From Siderastrea radians (lineage: Eukaryota; Cnidaria; Anthozoa; Scleractinia; Rhizangiidae): DNA of 64,000 nucleotides. A model generated the notes under the pieces. The model had not been told where the DNA came from. It searched no databases and worked only from the letters and a program-made list of their open reading frames with translations. Position numbers and translations under genes: made by a program. The stretch spans positions 71,069,276 to 71,133,275 of the forward strand of contig OZ024890.1 of assembly GCA_964017195.1 (NCBI GenBank), written 5' to 3'. Below, piece by piece: positions 50,848-62,270 of this stretch; position 1 is the stretch's first letter; each line of letters begins with the position of its first letter.

Positions 50848-51582
50848 ATGGAGGAGAAAGGACCCTTACCAACGGAAAGTAGAATTCGGTTGGAACAAAA
50901 AGGAAGGATCAACTGGCTTTGTCACGAAACAACAGGTAAGAGAATTTATTTTTATGAGAGAAAAATACATTCGTCTGGAAGTTTCCTATTGTAAATCAAA
51001 AGTAGTAATCATCACCCCTGGCTGCGATCTGATTTTAGCGTTTCTTGAACTAGACCGCCAATTTTCATGTCTGAAATTAATTTATCCCCCATAGAATTTA
51101 GAGCAGCGTTTCAAACTTACTCTGGTCAATGGTTGCAAAAAAGTGGGTGTATCATAATACTTCATAAAATAAGTGTTTGAGCTGAAATCTTTTTATCTAA
51201 ACCATCAACAAACTAAAATTTTTGCCAATAAAATTCCGTCATCGATGCTAAGAAAAATTGTTTTCATGTACTTTACCAGAATTTACATTCCAAGTCAACA
51301 TAAAACTGTTATGCAATGATAGGGAAACCTGAAAAACTCGTGAGGGCGCATGCATGGTGCATAAATTGATGCTATCCGTACCGCAGATATGGCAATTTAA
51401 TCATGGTTTCAAACTAACTTTATTTAATGAATGAAGAAAATCTATATTAGTAAACGAAATCCTTTTGTTGGACTGGAGACTATTTAATCGTAAATGGCAG
51501 CAAAGTAAAATTTTTGCAGGGCCCCACTGAAAAACACCTTGGTGATGTGGGCACCCTGGATAAATATTATTATTATTATTAC

Positions 51583-51621
<39 letters not shown>

Positions 51622-54600
51622 TATTACTATTATTATTATTATTATACTTGCTAAGGAACTGTACCAAGTGATCAACCCATTTCCCAAATTTACATTCCAA
51701 GTTAAAAAACTAATGTTATGAAATGACAGAGAAACCTGTAAAACACGTGAGGGCATAATGAATAAATTCGAGTTTAAAATAGGCCTACCACCGTCACTTT
51801 TTTATGTTGGCACTCTTTTTGTTGCTTACCCCACTGCTATTGAAAAATGTAACTCAGAAAGGCGAACTGAATTGTTGTAGCAGAATTTTGACACCTGCCA
51901 GTCATGGTAAGGAACTAATAAAATAATAAAGTCTGTGGGAAAGTTTCAAGAAAGTTTTTTGACTACGCTTGTCTTGAATTTCGGGATCTTCACTTTCAGG
52001 CTGTAAGCACCGATTGAAAAGAAAAATTGAAAACAAAAATGGTCAAAAATCGTAAAGTAAACGATTGCTATTATTATTATTATTAATTTTTTTTTTTACT
52101 TTTTTATTTTTGTTAGAATTTTTTTACCTTCACCCGTACCTGCACCAACACCCACGACCCACGCCCGCGACCGGCGACATTTAGCAACACCCATCACAGG
52201 AAAATTGCCAGCTCTCCACTGCTGCCTTGCGTGATGCAGTGCACATTGATCAAATCAAATTCGAGTTTTAAATACGGGCTTATTAAAATTCTGAATTTTG
52301 CAACATGCTATGGATACTTCCATTCGAGGAAATGTTCCAGTTCAAAGTTAATTATGAACACCTCAGACTGCGAGAGTAACATCAATTTCCGGTTCATTGT
52401 ACCTAACAGAAGGAAAAAGAAAAGTTTCATAACCGAGTTTTCTGCTGTGGAAAGTATACGCTGACCCCACGCCATCAATCTTCGGCTTCGAAGGGTAGAC
52501 GTTACCGGTAAATAATAATAATAAATAATAAATGGTTGGAAAAAAACTGAGCCTTACTGGAAAAAAATAAGGCTGAGTATGAATGAGCGAACAGAAGGTA
52601 ATTTTCTAGGTTTTTTCCCTCCGAAACTCTGGAACATTGGAAACGCCAAGCGAAATATGCCCAAGCTTCAATTCCATCTGACTCCAATGAAAAGCGCCCT
52701 ATGCGATTGTCGGCTGAGCTGTCCTATAATCATGCACCTGAAGCCACACTAGGGCCCAGGCCACAGGAGGGCCCGGACAAACGGATTCAACATCATCCTA
52801 CATCACTGAATCCAATTTTGTTGTACGATGTTGAATGAAGTGGCCAAACGATTTAAACATTTTGTTTCAGCATCGTCAACATGCTGATTTCGAGGCTCGA
52901 GGTTCTGGCTATTTGCGTCAACAAAGATGATTATGCAGGTAGAATAACCAGTTTGTGAACCTCACGCTCTTTCCCAGGGTCATACAGACAAATGCATGAA
53001 AATATTAAATTTTCGTTTGTATACTTTCTTTTACCTATAATAACAAGTCCAACCTGTTAGCATTATCATTTTTATAAAATTTACCGGCCAGTCATATTCA
53101 ACTTTTATGGAAATTACTCAACTTGCTCGACATTGTTTTCATTTTCCCCATGGAAACACTCTACTTTGTGTCATGTTTACCAAATTTTCAAAGTACCGAA
53201 TATTACCACGAACCGGTCTGTTATGTACTGTTCTATCACTAACAGCTTTGAAATATCTTTTTAGGCGGTGAATCCTGTTTGATGTTTTGCAATAGTATGC
53301 CAAAAACGACAGCTAAGAAACGCAAGCCTTGCTTTGGAGAAGAACTCGACGTTCTTACAAAACGTTTGCATGTTTCGATTCCCTTGGATCTGGAAGGGGG
53401 AAGGGATCTGCACGCTGCACAAGACACAAGAGAATCAAAGAGTCCAGGAAGTGACCCTGGATACCTTTCTGGGGAAGCTGCTTCCGGGGGCTATGGAGAG
53501 GAAGATATGAGGAGCGAAAAATACCTTGATACCCAACAACAACTTGAGGGTTATCTTTTCCAGTTGGAGATCTTGGAAACGATTCCTAACTCCCCTTGGA
53601 AAGAAACCCTTCGTGGTATTAATCATTGGCCAAGGGCATATGGTGATGTAAGTACAGTTAAGCATTCTCCGGAAAGTCCAGGAAAAGAAATACCACATGG
53701 TCTTCCTCCAAACACGTTCAGGAGAGGCAAGATGCTGAGTGACGAAAAGTCCGTCAGGAATGACATCCAGATAAATAGCGTCACAATCATCAGATCTCCA
53801 TCCCGTGAAGGGGAGATTAACCGCCTGGGAAAAACAAGTTATGTGCCTCAGAAAAGAAAAGTTTTGTCCAAACCAGAGGTAGAAAGCCACAACAAGCACA
53901 AACCAAACAAAACAAGTAATGGCACATTACAAAGTAAAAATGGCCTTGAAGTTGTCGAGATTTCCGATGACGGAAGGGACAAGAAACCTCATGAGCTTGG
54001 CTATAAAAATGGAAATTGCTTTCAACTTGCTAAAGAGCCCAATGAGTCCCTGGGTAAGGGCTATTCCACCGTTTCCGTCATAAAATTCAATCAGGTGGCT
54101 GCTCATACCCACAGGAATGCGCAACACCATGGTAACTCTCATGAAGAGCACGAAACGTCTGAATATCACTCTACGTCTTCAAAAGGCCCCCTAAACCGTC
54201 CAAAGTCCTCTTCTGCTGATAGCATCAAGGATCAAGAGAAGATGGAGAAGAAATCTTGGCTCGACTACCAACTGTCTACTCAGCACGCCGTGGGGACATG
54301 CTTTATAAACTCTAAACAAATTTTTACCGACGATCCACTCTCTGGAGGTCAAGCACACCGTAAGAGAGTAAATGCTACCATGTTGACAGATCTGGTTGAA
54401 GAAGGGATGCCCTCGAATTCGCCAAGCCGACATAAATGGGCTAACACAGATAAGTTGGAGTTCCATAACGAGGTAAGTAAATCGATATAATTATGGGCTT
54501 GTCACGTCTGGTGTTGTAAAGAAATCACCCAAAATTTATGAAAGAGAAATGAAATGATGTCATGTTAAGAACCCTTAATTTGGGTACCATGGAAAAAGAA

Positions 54601-55704
54601 ATTTAACAAAAAATAAATCTCTCGATTTGCCTGTCTGGACTCTTGCGCCACCATAAGATTAAAAGAGGGATACCGTATTAGGTAAATATAGTAAAAGATG
54701 TATCATCACATGGCTTAGAATTCTGCATTCTGTTTAGGCTGGCTCAACAGCTCCTTTAGAGGATGGCCATCCACTAGTTAACCAGCAGTACTCTGGAGCT
54801 TCAAAAGGTCACTCAAATCAACGCAAGAGGTATCGTGCATCAGGAAATAATCCCTGGGGAAAAGAAACTTACTCCGATCTCATAACCAAGGCTCTCATGT
54901 CGGCTCCAGAGAAGAAGATGACTTTAAATGGGATTTATCGATGGATTTCAACAAACGTTCCTTACTTCAGGAATAAAGAAGAAGATCTTTCCTCATCCAG
55001 TTGGAAGGTGATTTATATCTTTATGTAGCTTCTATTAAAGCAGCTTTATTTTAAACCGGTTTTATAATCAGTTTTGGTTCATTTGCTTGGAAACTTACTC
55101 TCGATCTGTTCACAATAAAATTGGGAGAGTTTCTTTCGTTTTCTTACCGTTCGCTTGCTTTCCCGTTATTGGCAGCCACATTTTGTTTGTTACCTTTAGA
55201 ACCAAATTCTTTTTTGGCGCTTGCCTCGACTTCCTTTTGTGCCCATCTTCAAAGGCATTGATTTAGCTGAGGTAAGGTGTTGTTACATCCATTCAGGACA
55301 ATGACCTAGTTGCATAAAATAAGAACCAGAGAATTGAGAAATGTCACGTATAGATGGTACCCCTGCCAACAAGGAGCTTGATAATAACTTGGCCATAATC
55401 AAAATAAGTCTTTGTTTGAAAGCTTAATGTAATTTAATTTATGTTACTTTTGCAGAATTCAATCCGACACACATTGTCTGTACGTAAGGGCTTTGTCCGA
55501 CTTCCGTGCATGTCAAAAAAGAACTTGTCAGGCAAGAGTTGGTGGACCCTGAGTGACTACGTTCTTCGAAAGCAATCAAGACTCGAGTCCAGTTCTTCGA
55601 TTCCATTACTTCCTGTAACTAAGGAAAACCACGTGAGCCAGGGGACACAAACTGCAGAACAGCTTCTTTGTGAACGCTGTTCATGTTCTTTCATCATGAA
55701 GTAA
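50848..55704 (+). CDS. FOXO-type fork head transcription factor with C-terminal DNA-binding domain
   Basis: Four exons: 50848-50935 (ATG), 53265-54472, 54738-55007, 55456-55704 (TAA); 604 aa, phases 1, 0, 0, all GT-AG. The fork head domain (about aa 470-565) begins NPWGKETYSDLITKA, continues MTLNGIYRWI, VPYFRNKEEDLSSSSWK and NSIRHTLSVRKGFVRL, and ends KSWWTLSDYV. The extra residues between helices 2 and 3 (NKEEDLSSSS) and the DLITKA start are FOXO hallmarks, and the intron after SSWK sits exactly where vertebrate FOXO genes split the domain. Unlike known FOXO proteins, the domain is near the C-terminus (about 40 residues follow) after a 430-aa, low-complexity, polar N-terminus with a basic stretch KKRKP (47-51). 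No RxRxxS/T AKT consensus is visible. Exon 2 also has an in-frame start inside, but exon 1 joins it in phase and has a good ATG context (CAACAATGG). Probably a lineage-specific FOXO paralogue; not a simple FOXO orthologue. Confidence 0.87.
51568..51643. repeat. (ATT)n microsatellite
   Basis: About 75 bp of ATT units with occasional ACT, in intron 1 of the FOXO-type gene. Poly-Ile and poly-Asn frames over it are artefacts. Confidence 0.95.
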
Positions 55705-57442
55705 AACTAAACTGGTCGCCTGGGTGGGATTGCTAACTGGACACACGTGACAAGTTATGGTAGCAAACTTTTAATAATCATATTTTATTTCATTTATATA
55801 TGTCATCTTTATATCATACATCACTTATAACTTCACTTCAGCTACTGTTCTTAGTAGAGTAGCAGAGCTATTTATCAGTTTCTGGACGTGAGGCAGTGTT
55901 TACAATTAATTTTCTTTCTATAATTAAGAAAACTACATGTATCTGATAAGCCTTTTGAAAACTATAACAGAAAATTAGTTGATGCGAAATGCGCAATTAA
56001 CTCCAGCAGTCTTTATTACAATTAAGCCATAATCCAATCCACTTGCCCGAAATCTTATAGGGAATATTGGGCGTCGGCCCTTTTCTACGGACAACTGTTC
56101 TCTTTAATTTTGCGCGCTTATTCTGGTACGATTGCTCCAATCTAGGTTTTTCAGAATTTAGTTACAAAATATCGGCTAAATTACGTACTAAATTACTTAC
56201 AACATTCTAAGTTTATAAATTTTTAATGACAAACCTAAGTTAGACACTGAATACTATTCACAGAATTCACGATGCCCCAGAAATAGAATTGATACTTTGT
56301 AGAAAAATTTAGTGAGGCGAATCTGGAAATCGCATTAATTCGTGCATCAGCATATTGAGCTAGTTTAACGGAATGGGGTGGAGTACTCCCTTAATAAGCT
56401 TTATGACTGTGAGGCTCAAATGTATGTTTTAGAGGTTTTTTTGGTTACAGGGAGCCCCTCGGTGTCTTGCAGTCATTATGAATCATATGTCTAGTTGAGG
56501 GATGGAACAGAAAAAGAGTGAGGTCTGGAGCGACTTATAAAGTTCGGAAATTATTCGGAGTTTTTGGCCGCATGCCGAGAATAACGCAACTGAAAATCAA
56601 AATAGCGGTCTTGTGTTTATTCGAAGGCTGAGATGAGATTCTCAGTGGTTTCGTTCAGCAATAGGAGCAGGATGAGAGCTCTGAGCGACATACCCAACCC
56701 GAGAGACACCAGACGTAAACCGCGCAGAGGACTAGTTAATTATCGCTAAAAAAATCAATTCTTGCGTGCGACCTCAAGCTAATTCAATGACATCTAATAA
56801 ATACCTTACTAACCAAACTTGTTCGCTGGCCGGATAATGGCTAAGTTCCCCGATAGCTTGATTTTGTTTTGCTTTCAATCTGTATCTAAACAGCAAGGTG
56901 GCCCTAACGGCTGGCATAAGCTCAACTCCCAAGGCAATTAACAGTAAGAGTATTATAACTCCTTTGTCAATGGGATTCTTATCCATCAGGCATAGAGATT
57001 AGCCCCAGTACTTATTTATACCCCCGGGGGAGCAAAACTACATACCTGACCTCAGCTTCCCCAATTCAGTTATCAAAAGGCGACAAAACTCAGTAGTTTT
57101 TCAGGAATGCGTATTTTGTGAGGTAACTATTGGAGTACTAGATCTCTAAAGATATCAGAACCGACAGAAAAAGGTATTCAGGTATACGGGATGCCAGTAA
57201 AGGAACTACTTGTAACATCTTTCTTCTTCTTAACTCCAAAATGAAGACAGTTAAATCAAATGGGCTAGGAGCCCACCCGTAAATGAAGGAGTGCCATAAA
57301 AGTGCGGTCTATATGATAACATGTAAATAAATGGTAGGTTTCCAGGTAAAGAAAAGAGGCATTTTTGTTTGGGTGGGTTGTTATCAACAAGAGCAAGGAA
57401 ACAGTGCGTTTCGCTAGGAGAATAGGGAAAATAAATATTTTA
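55705..57442. other. FOXO-type gene 3' region and intergenic
   Basis: 3' UTR of the fork head gene, then AT-rich sequence. No close AATAAA is seen after the stop. The only gene candidate is the minus-strand exon at 56807-56986, listed separately. Confidence 0.5.
56807..56986 (-). CDS. Possible first exon of a small secreted or membrane peptide
   Basis: Minus-strand ATG at 56986 opens MDKNPIDKGVIILLLLIALG, a signal-peptide-like or membrane segment, followed by a polar stretch with KAKQNQAIGELSHYP. A GT donor (GTAAGG) follows in frame at about 56806. A minus-strand TATAAATA lies at about 57013-57020, but this is so close to the ATG that the 5' UTR would be almost absent. No second exon was found. 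Weak candidate. Confidence 0.25.
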
Positions 57443-58204
57443 TAATAATAATGACTTTATTAGCGTGTCAAGCAAAAAATCTAGCAGAGGGGATTCCCCA
57501 CTGCTAATAGAGGACACCTAACTTTCTAAAAGACAATCAAAAAATACAAAACGAATTAGCATAGAGTCAAAACTAGAAACTACTAAGAGTTAGAATTAAA
57601 AACTACTAATGATTACTCACTCAACATACATACTACAAAAACTTCATTTAATGAGCGGCGATGTTGCTGGCATGCTGTATTTGACAAAAACAAAACAAAG
57701 TTATAATTTGTTAAAGTCAGCGCGGGCATATTGCCCCCCCCCCCTCCCCCGCCCAGGCTAAATAGAGTTAAGATCAGCCGCAAATAGTAATTTAACACTT
57801 TGTCAACATTGGCCTTTACGTATACAACAGTAACGGTCAGGCTCCTGTGACGGTAAAAATTAAATTTGATGAAATCGACAATAAGTATGCCATAAAACCT
57901 TTATAACCATGACAAATTATTTTCCTTTGATTGAGACACCCATTCATTGATTGACAACAAAGTGTTTCGCAAATCAAACCAACTGTGTATTAGTTAAATA
58001 ATCACTGGAGTTTATCAACTCTACAGTCAACTCTGTTAACGAGAATTGCTTCAAATTCGGGGTTATTATCCTATCTGTTATTGAAGAATAGTTGGGACAA
58101 TGGAAAAGAAATTGAATTTCATCTTCAATGTTACTGAGATCGCAAAGAGTGTAAAGTCTTTCACACCTAGAGATTTCGTCGTGTCTTCCGCTTTTGATCT
58201 CAAC
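57443..58204 (-). mobile_element. LINE 3' fragment (RT C-terminus, zinc-finger-like)
   Basis: Minus-strand translation near the right end reads CDLSNIEDEIQFLFHCPNY, the C...C...H...C segment found at the C-terminus of CR1/L2-like reverse transcriptases, preceded by GRHDEISRCERLYTL. The left end, on the minus strand, is TAATAAAGTC followed by an (ATT)n tail. The fragment is truncated at the palindromic element that begins at about 58205 and is not functional. Confidence 0.78.
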
Positions 58205-58309
58205 ACAGGCGTCCCAAATTCACGATTCGAGAAATCGATCGAATAAATGATTTATGTGAGCGTATGAATGATTTATTTATGTAAGCGTATCGAGTGGGAC
58301 GTGACTACT

Positions 58310-60744
58310 AGGGGTGGCGAATGGTTAATGCGAGACTTTGCGAGACCGCGAGACCTGGGTTTTTCTTTGCGAGCCCGAGGCATTTTGACGTTTTATGTTG
58401 CGAGAGCGAGACTTTTAAATCGTTTTGAATGCGAGCGCGAGACGTTGAGATTTCAGAAATTCGAGTCTTTGACTTACGTTAGCTAATTAGTTTAGCTTAG
58501 TTTTTATTTAACCAGCTAAAATCTTGTACGATACGTCAAATCTGTCAACTGTTAAGTGATATTAAAGACTCCATTGTAGCTCATTGTTTTTCTGGACGTG
58601 ACTTTATTTCCGGTTGTTGCTCTTCGTCGTTTCCCTTTGATCTTTTGATTGACGTACTGTCACTTGCAACCAATCTTGTTCTGGAACTCCTCAAAATAGC
58701 GGCGGCGTTTGAATGTGGAGTTCAGCTTCATATGTCATGGAAGACAACGACATGGAAGATACTGTGAAGCGCAAAAAGTTATCTTCTCCATCGTAAGCGA
58801 AAGCACGAATCACGTAAGTACTCCACGTAAGTACGTTGAGATTTCAGAAATTCGAGTCTTTGACTTACGTTAGCTAATTAGTTTAGCTTAGTTTTTATTT
58901 AACCAGCTAAAATCTTGTACGATACGTCAAATCTGTCAACTGTTAAGTGATATTAAAGACTCCATTGTAGCTCATTGTTTTTCTGGACGTGACTTTATTT
59001 CCGGTTGTTGCTCTTCGTCGTTTCCCTTTGATCTTTTGATTGACGTACTGTCACTTGCAACCAATCTTGTTCTGGAACTCCTCAAAATAGCGGCGGCGTT
59101 TGAATGTGGAGTTCAGCTTCATATGTCATGGAAGACAACGACATGGAAGATACTGTGAAGCGCAAAAAGTTATCTTCTCCATCGTAAGCGAAAGCACGAA
59201 TCACGTAAGTACTCCATAAATTATATTGTTCTTATTATATGCCGGCAATTTGCCGGAAACAAGACTATCAGTACTAGTAAACCATACCACAGATATCTGG
59301 TCACTTGGTCACCGACCGTGAGTTATCATGATTAATTTTAGCTCGTTCTAATAGCCCTGAGTAAGCAAGCTTTTGTTGATGTTAGGAGATCATAGCGGAA
59401 TGCGAGTAACTCGAGTAAGAGTTAGCTAGTGTGTAGTTAGTTTATATTGCACGTCTTAAATAAAGGTAAAATAATTACAAGCCATTACATTCTATAATTA
59501 CTTTTCGGTATCGTGCGTCATGCTCGGTGGTGTTGTTTGGACCGCTTTTATACGACACCTTTGTTTTAAAATGTGAGCTATTTCAGTTACCTATGAAAAG
59601 TATAGCCTGTGTAAATTGTGTTGCTGGCCGTTTAAGCTGATATTATTAGCTATCATTTGCTGTAGAACTTGTAGATGGCCCAAGCTTGCAAACTGAAATG
59701 AAGCCAATTGAGTTAATATTTTCTAATATTTAACAGTTAGCTAAAATTAGACTACGAGCCCGAGTTTTATAGCTTTTTATTTGAGCGAATAGTAGCTAAT
59801 AGTAGCACAGTCGTGTTAGGTCTTTCCTTCTTGGCCAATTAAGTTTGATCGAATGTTCTCTCGCACAAAAGCTCTATAAGGAAATTCAAGGCAAGAAGCC
59901 ACACTTATAATATTTTAGTAGAATCTTAAGCACACTGCATTTCCATCTAGAAGTTAGAAGTAAGGAAATTAAAAAAAAGGCAACGCGCGCCGATAAGGCT
60001 TTATCACGGTTTTCGACACCATTTTAGGACTCATTTTGACGGGTAGGCAACGCGCGCGGTTAGAAATTTTAGTGTTTGTTTGTATTAAAGTATGGGAATC
60101 CGACGACCAAATGCCTTTTTCAAAAATTGAACTCTGTACAAAATATAAATTTTAAAGTAAAGAAACTAGGCAAAAGTTATTATACGCCAGGTTTGAAGGA
60201 ATTAGCTAAGAATGAAGCTGCGCTAGAAAGTGTTCAACTTTTGATTCGCTATTAAGGCCTATGACTACGGTTAGACTTGATCATAGCACGCTGGAGTGAA
60301 TCAGTGTTTTGAGAACAACTTATACTTGCTTCAAAAGCCATTGAACGAGGTAAACGATGACTGGGGATACTTGTCATTTTACTCTCTACACGGAGGAATC
60401 CTTGAAGTTGCGGTAAGTTTTTGTACAAATAAAGCTGAATAAGAAACTATTTATGAGTACTACATGAAGCTAGTAATCTAAGCGTTGTTGATTACCTTTA
60501 AGGGGTTTTATTATTATAATTCTATACGAAGTATTAAACGCAACGACATCGCTTAGAAAAAAAACCTACAAAATCGATACGAAGCGACCTACAATGTAGC
60601 TAGATTTCGCTAGCTGTACAAAAATACGAGACTCCGAGACCGCGAGGCGATTCTAAAAACAGAAAAGACGAGACTGCGAGACTCACAAAATTCGGCTATT
60701 TTTTTGCGAGACCCGCAGTTTTAGAAGGACCATTCGCCACCCCT
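58310..60744. mobile_element. 2.4-kb DNA transposon inserted in the palindrome
   Basis: Inverted termini (T)AGGGGTGGCGAATGG and complement. The target duplication is ACTACT (58304-58309 and 60745-60750) if the ends are AGGGG, or CTAC if they are TAGGGG. The opposite arm of the host palindrome (61150-61175) preserves the uninterrupted site GTGACTACTTGAAG, which proves the insertion. Both ends have clustered GCGAGAC motifs (58330-58445 and 60628-60715), likely transposase-binding subterminal repeats as in hAT elements. No full transposase gene is present. Confidence 0.88.
58442..59215. repeat. 391-bp tandem duplication
   Basis: 58442-58832 is repeated at 58833 to about 59215 with no difference that I can see, starting ACGTTGAGATTTCAGAAATT. 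Each copy holds an ATG opening MEDNDMEDTVKRKKLSSPS, followed directly by a GTAAGC donor-like sequence, which may be the first exon of the lost transposase. Confidence 0.9.
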
Positions 60745-61804
60745 ACTACTTGAAGTGCGCGGTGTTGTGTTACAATTTAGGCCGTTGGAAATTTGAGCGC
60801 TCTATAAGACTTTGTATGGAGTTTAAAATAACGTGGAATAAAAGCGCTCGACGAAAAAAAATTTTACCTTCTTTTCAATAAAATAAAGAAAATGTACTCA
60901 CCTTTCTTGATTTCTGTTGTCCTTTTGGGCTATTTCATCGTTTTTGGGCGGTTTTGAGGTTTTTGTCGTAGCCTTCATTCGTCTTATGAAGGCTACGACA
61001 AAAACCTCAAGACCCCCCAAAAACGATGAAATAGCCCAAAAGGACAACAGGAATCAAGAAAAGCTTTTTATTCCACGTTATTTTAAACTCCATACAAAGT
61101 CTTATAGAGCGCTCAAATTTCCAACGGCCTAAATTGTAACACAACACCGCGCACTTCAAGTAGTCACGTCCCACTCGATACGCTTACATAAATCACTCAT
61201 ACGCTTACATAAATCATTCATACGCTTACATAAATAATTTATTCGATCGATTTCTCGAATCGTGAGTTTGGAACGCCTGTGTTTTCAATTATCGTTTAAA
61301 GCCGCGAGGGGGTTCAGGGTAGGCCAGTTAAATGTGGACCTTTCCCGGAGAGCATGTTTCAGAGGGTAACAGTTTTGGCAATAATCCATTGATGTCACGT
61401 GCTGAAACAGGAAACGTTCTTTATCCCACCTAGGTATCTAAAAGGTTAGGAACATACAGGACATCATGACTCAAGACATCATTACCCCACCCGGGGACGG
61501 TGGGGGGAAGGGGACTCCCACGTAAAATATCGCTAGGGGTGTACACCTTTTCAGGTAGCAGTCTTTAATCAGTAATGTACCTACTTGGAAGAATTCAAGT
61601 AGACCTTGGGGTTGAAAATAAATTGAGACAATCACACAAAATAATATTGTGATACTTGAAAGTACTGTTTCACTCCAAACTTTTTGGGGGCCCCCAGCTG
61701 TCACTTTTATATGGGAGCTCCTCCCTGTAACCTCCCATGTTCCTGCAGATCCTTGGCAAGAATTAGTGTTACGAAACAGTGAGAGTAAGCCTGCCCACTC
61801 TATC

Positions 61805-62069
61805 ATGGCTGTTAAAATTTGGTTCGTTTTCCTCTTCTCCGCTACGTTTATTTCGTTGTCAAAATGCAAGAATAACACCAGCATGCCAAAGCCAACCACA
61901 GCATCAAATTTGAAGCCAGAGGCAAAAGTTATTGTCGAAGGCAATTACAATGAAGTCTATCTCTGCCACGACAAAGAAATTAAAACTGCTTTGGCACTGA
62001 TTCAAAAGAAGCTAGATTCTTTGGAGGAAAAGGTGAATGCAGTAATGGGGAAAAAAGAAAATCTTCCAG
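61805..62069 (+). CDS. First exon of a paralogue of the coiled-coil secreted protein (partial)
   Basis: ATG at 61805 opens a signal peptide (MAVKIWFVFLFSATFISLSK), a linker rich in N, T and P, then KVIVEGNYNEV, LCHDKEIKTAL and the heptad stretch LIQKKLDSLEEKV, ending at a GTATGT donor after 88 codons plus one base. The phase, layout and core match exon 1 of the gene at 35844-42200 (KVxVEGNxNxVxLCHDKEIKTAL). The start is chosen because it aligns with the paralogue's, although the frame is open from 61649. The remaining exons are not within the 1.9 kb left; the paralogue's first intron is 4.9 kb, so they are expected beyond the window. Confidence 0.85.
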
Positions 62070-62104
62070 GTATGTATTATTTGTATGGTAGATTTGTTTC
62101 TGTA

Positions 62105-62270
62105 CATAGAGAATGAAAGATAATCCGAGCATGTTCATTGTGTCAAAATATTTAGACAACGAATGACAAAACTAAGTTGGAAAAAATAATATTTCGGTAG
62201 TTCGTTAAGAGGCCGTTACTATGCCATTTTGGCACAATGAAAATACTCGGATTATCTTTCATTTTCTATG
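62105..62270. mobile_element. 166-bp Tc1/mariner-type MITE
   Basis: Inverted termini CATAGARAATGAAAGATAAT and complement, flanked by TA on both sides (62103-62104 and 62271-62272). It lies just inside intron 1 of the paralogue at 61805. Confidence 0.75.

Larger units (their letters stand above)
58205..61283. mobile_element. Long palindromic (foldback) element, split by an insertion
   Basis: Without the insert 58310-60744 it is about 640 bp. Left arm CACAGGCGT...CGAGAAATCGATCGAATAA...GGGACGTGACTACT pairs with the right arm ending CGATCGATTTCTCG...ACGCCTGTG. A second pairing block is 60750-60985 with 60987-61160, around the centre CTTCATTCGTCTTATGAAG. The outer arms hold a short tandem repeat (CGTATGAATGATTTATTTATGTAAG-like units). 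The open frame at 60917-61132 is an artefact of the palindrome. Confidence 0.85.

Noticed and set aside
53435..54466. Minus-strand frames of 80-154 aa opposite the fork head gene
   Set aside because: They are shadows of the long exon 2 of the plus-strand gene and have no family signature.
60917..61132. 71-aa plus-strand frame
   Set aside because: It reads across the centre of a palindrome; its two halves are complements of each other.
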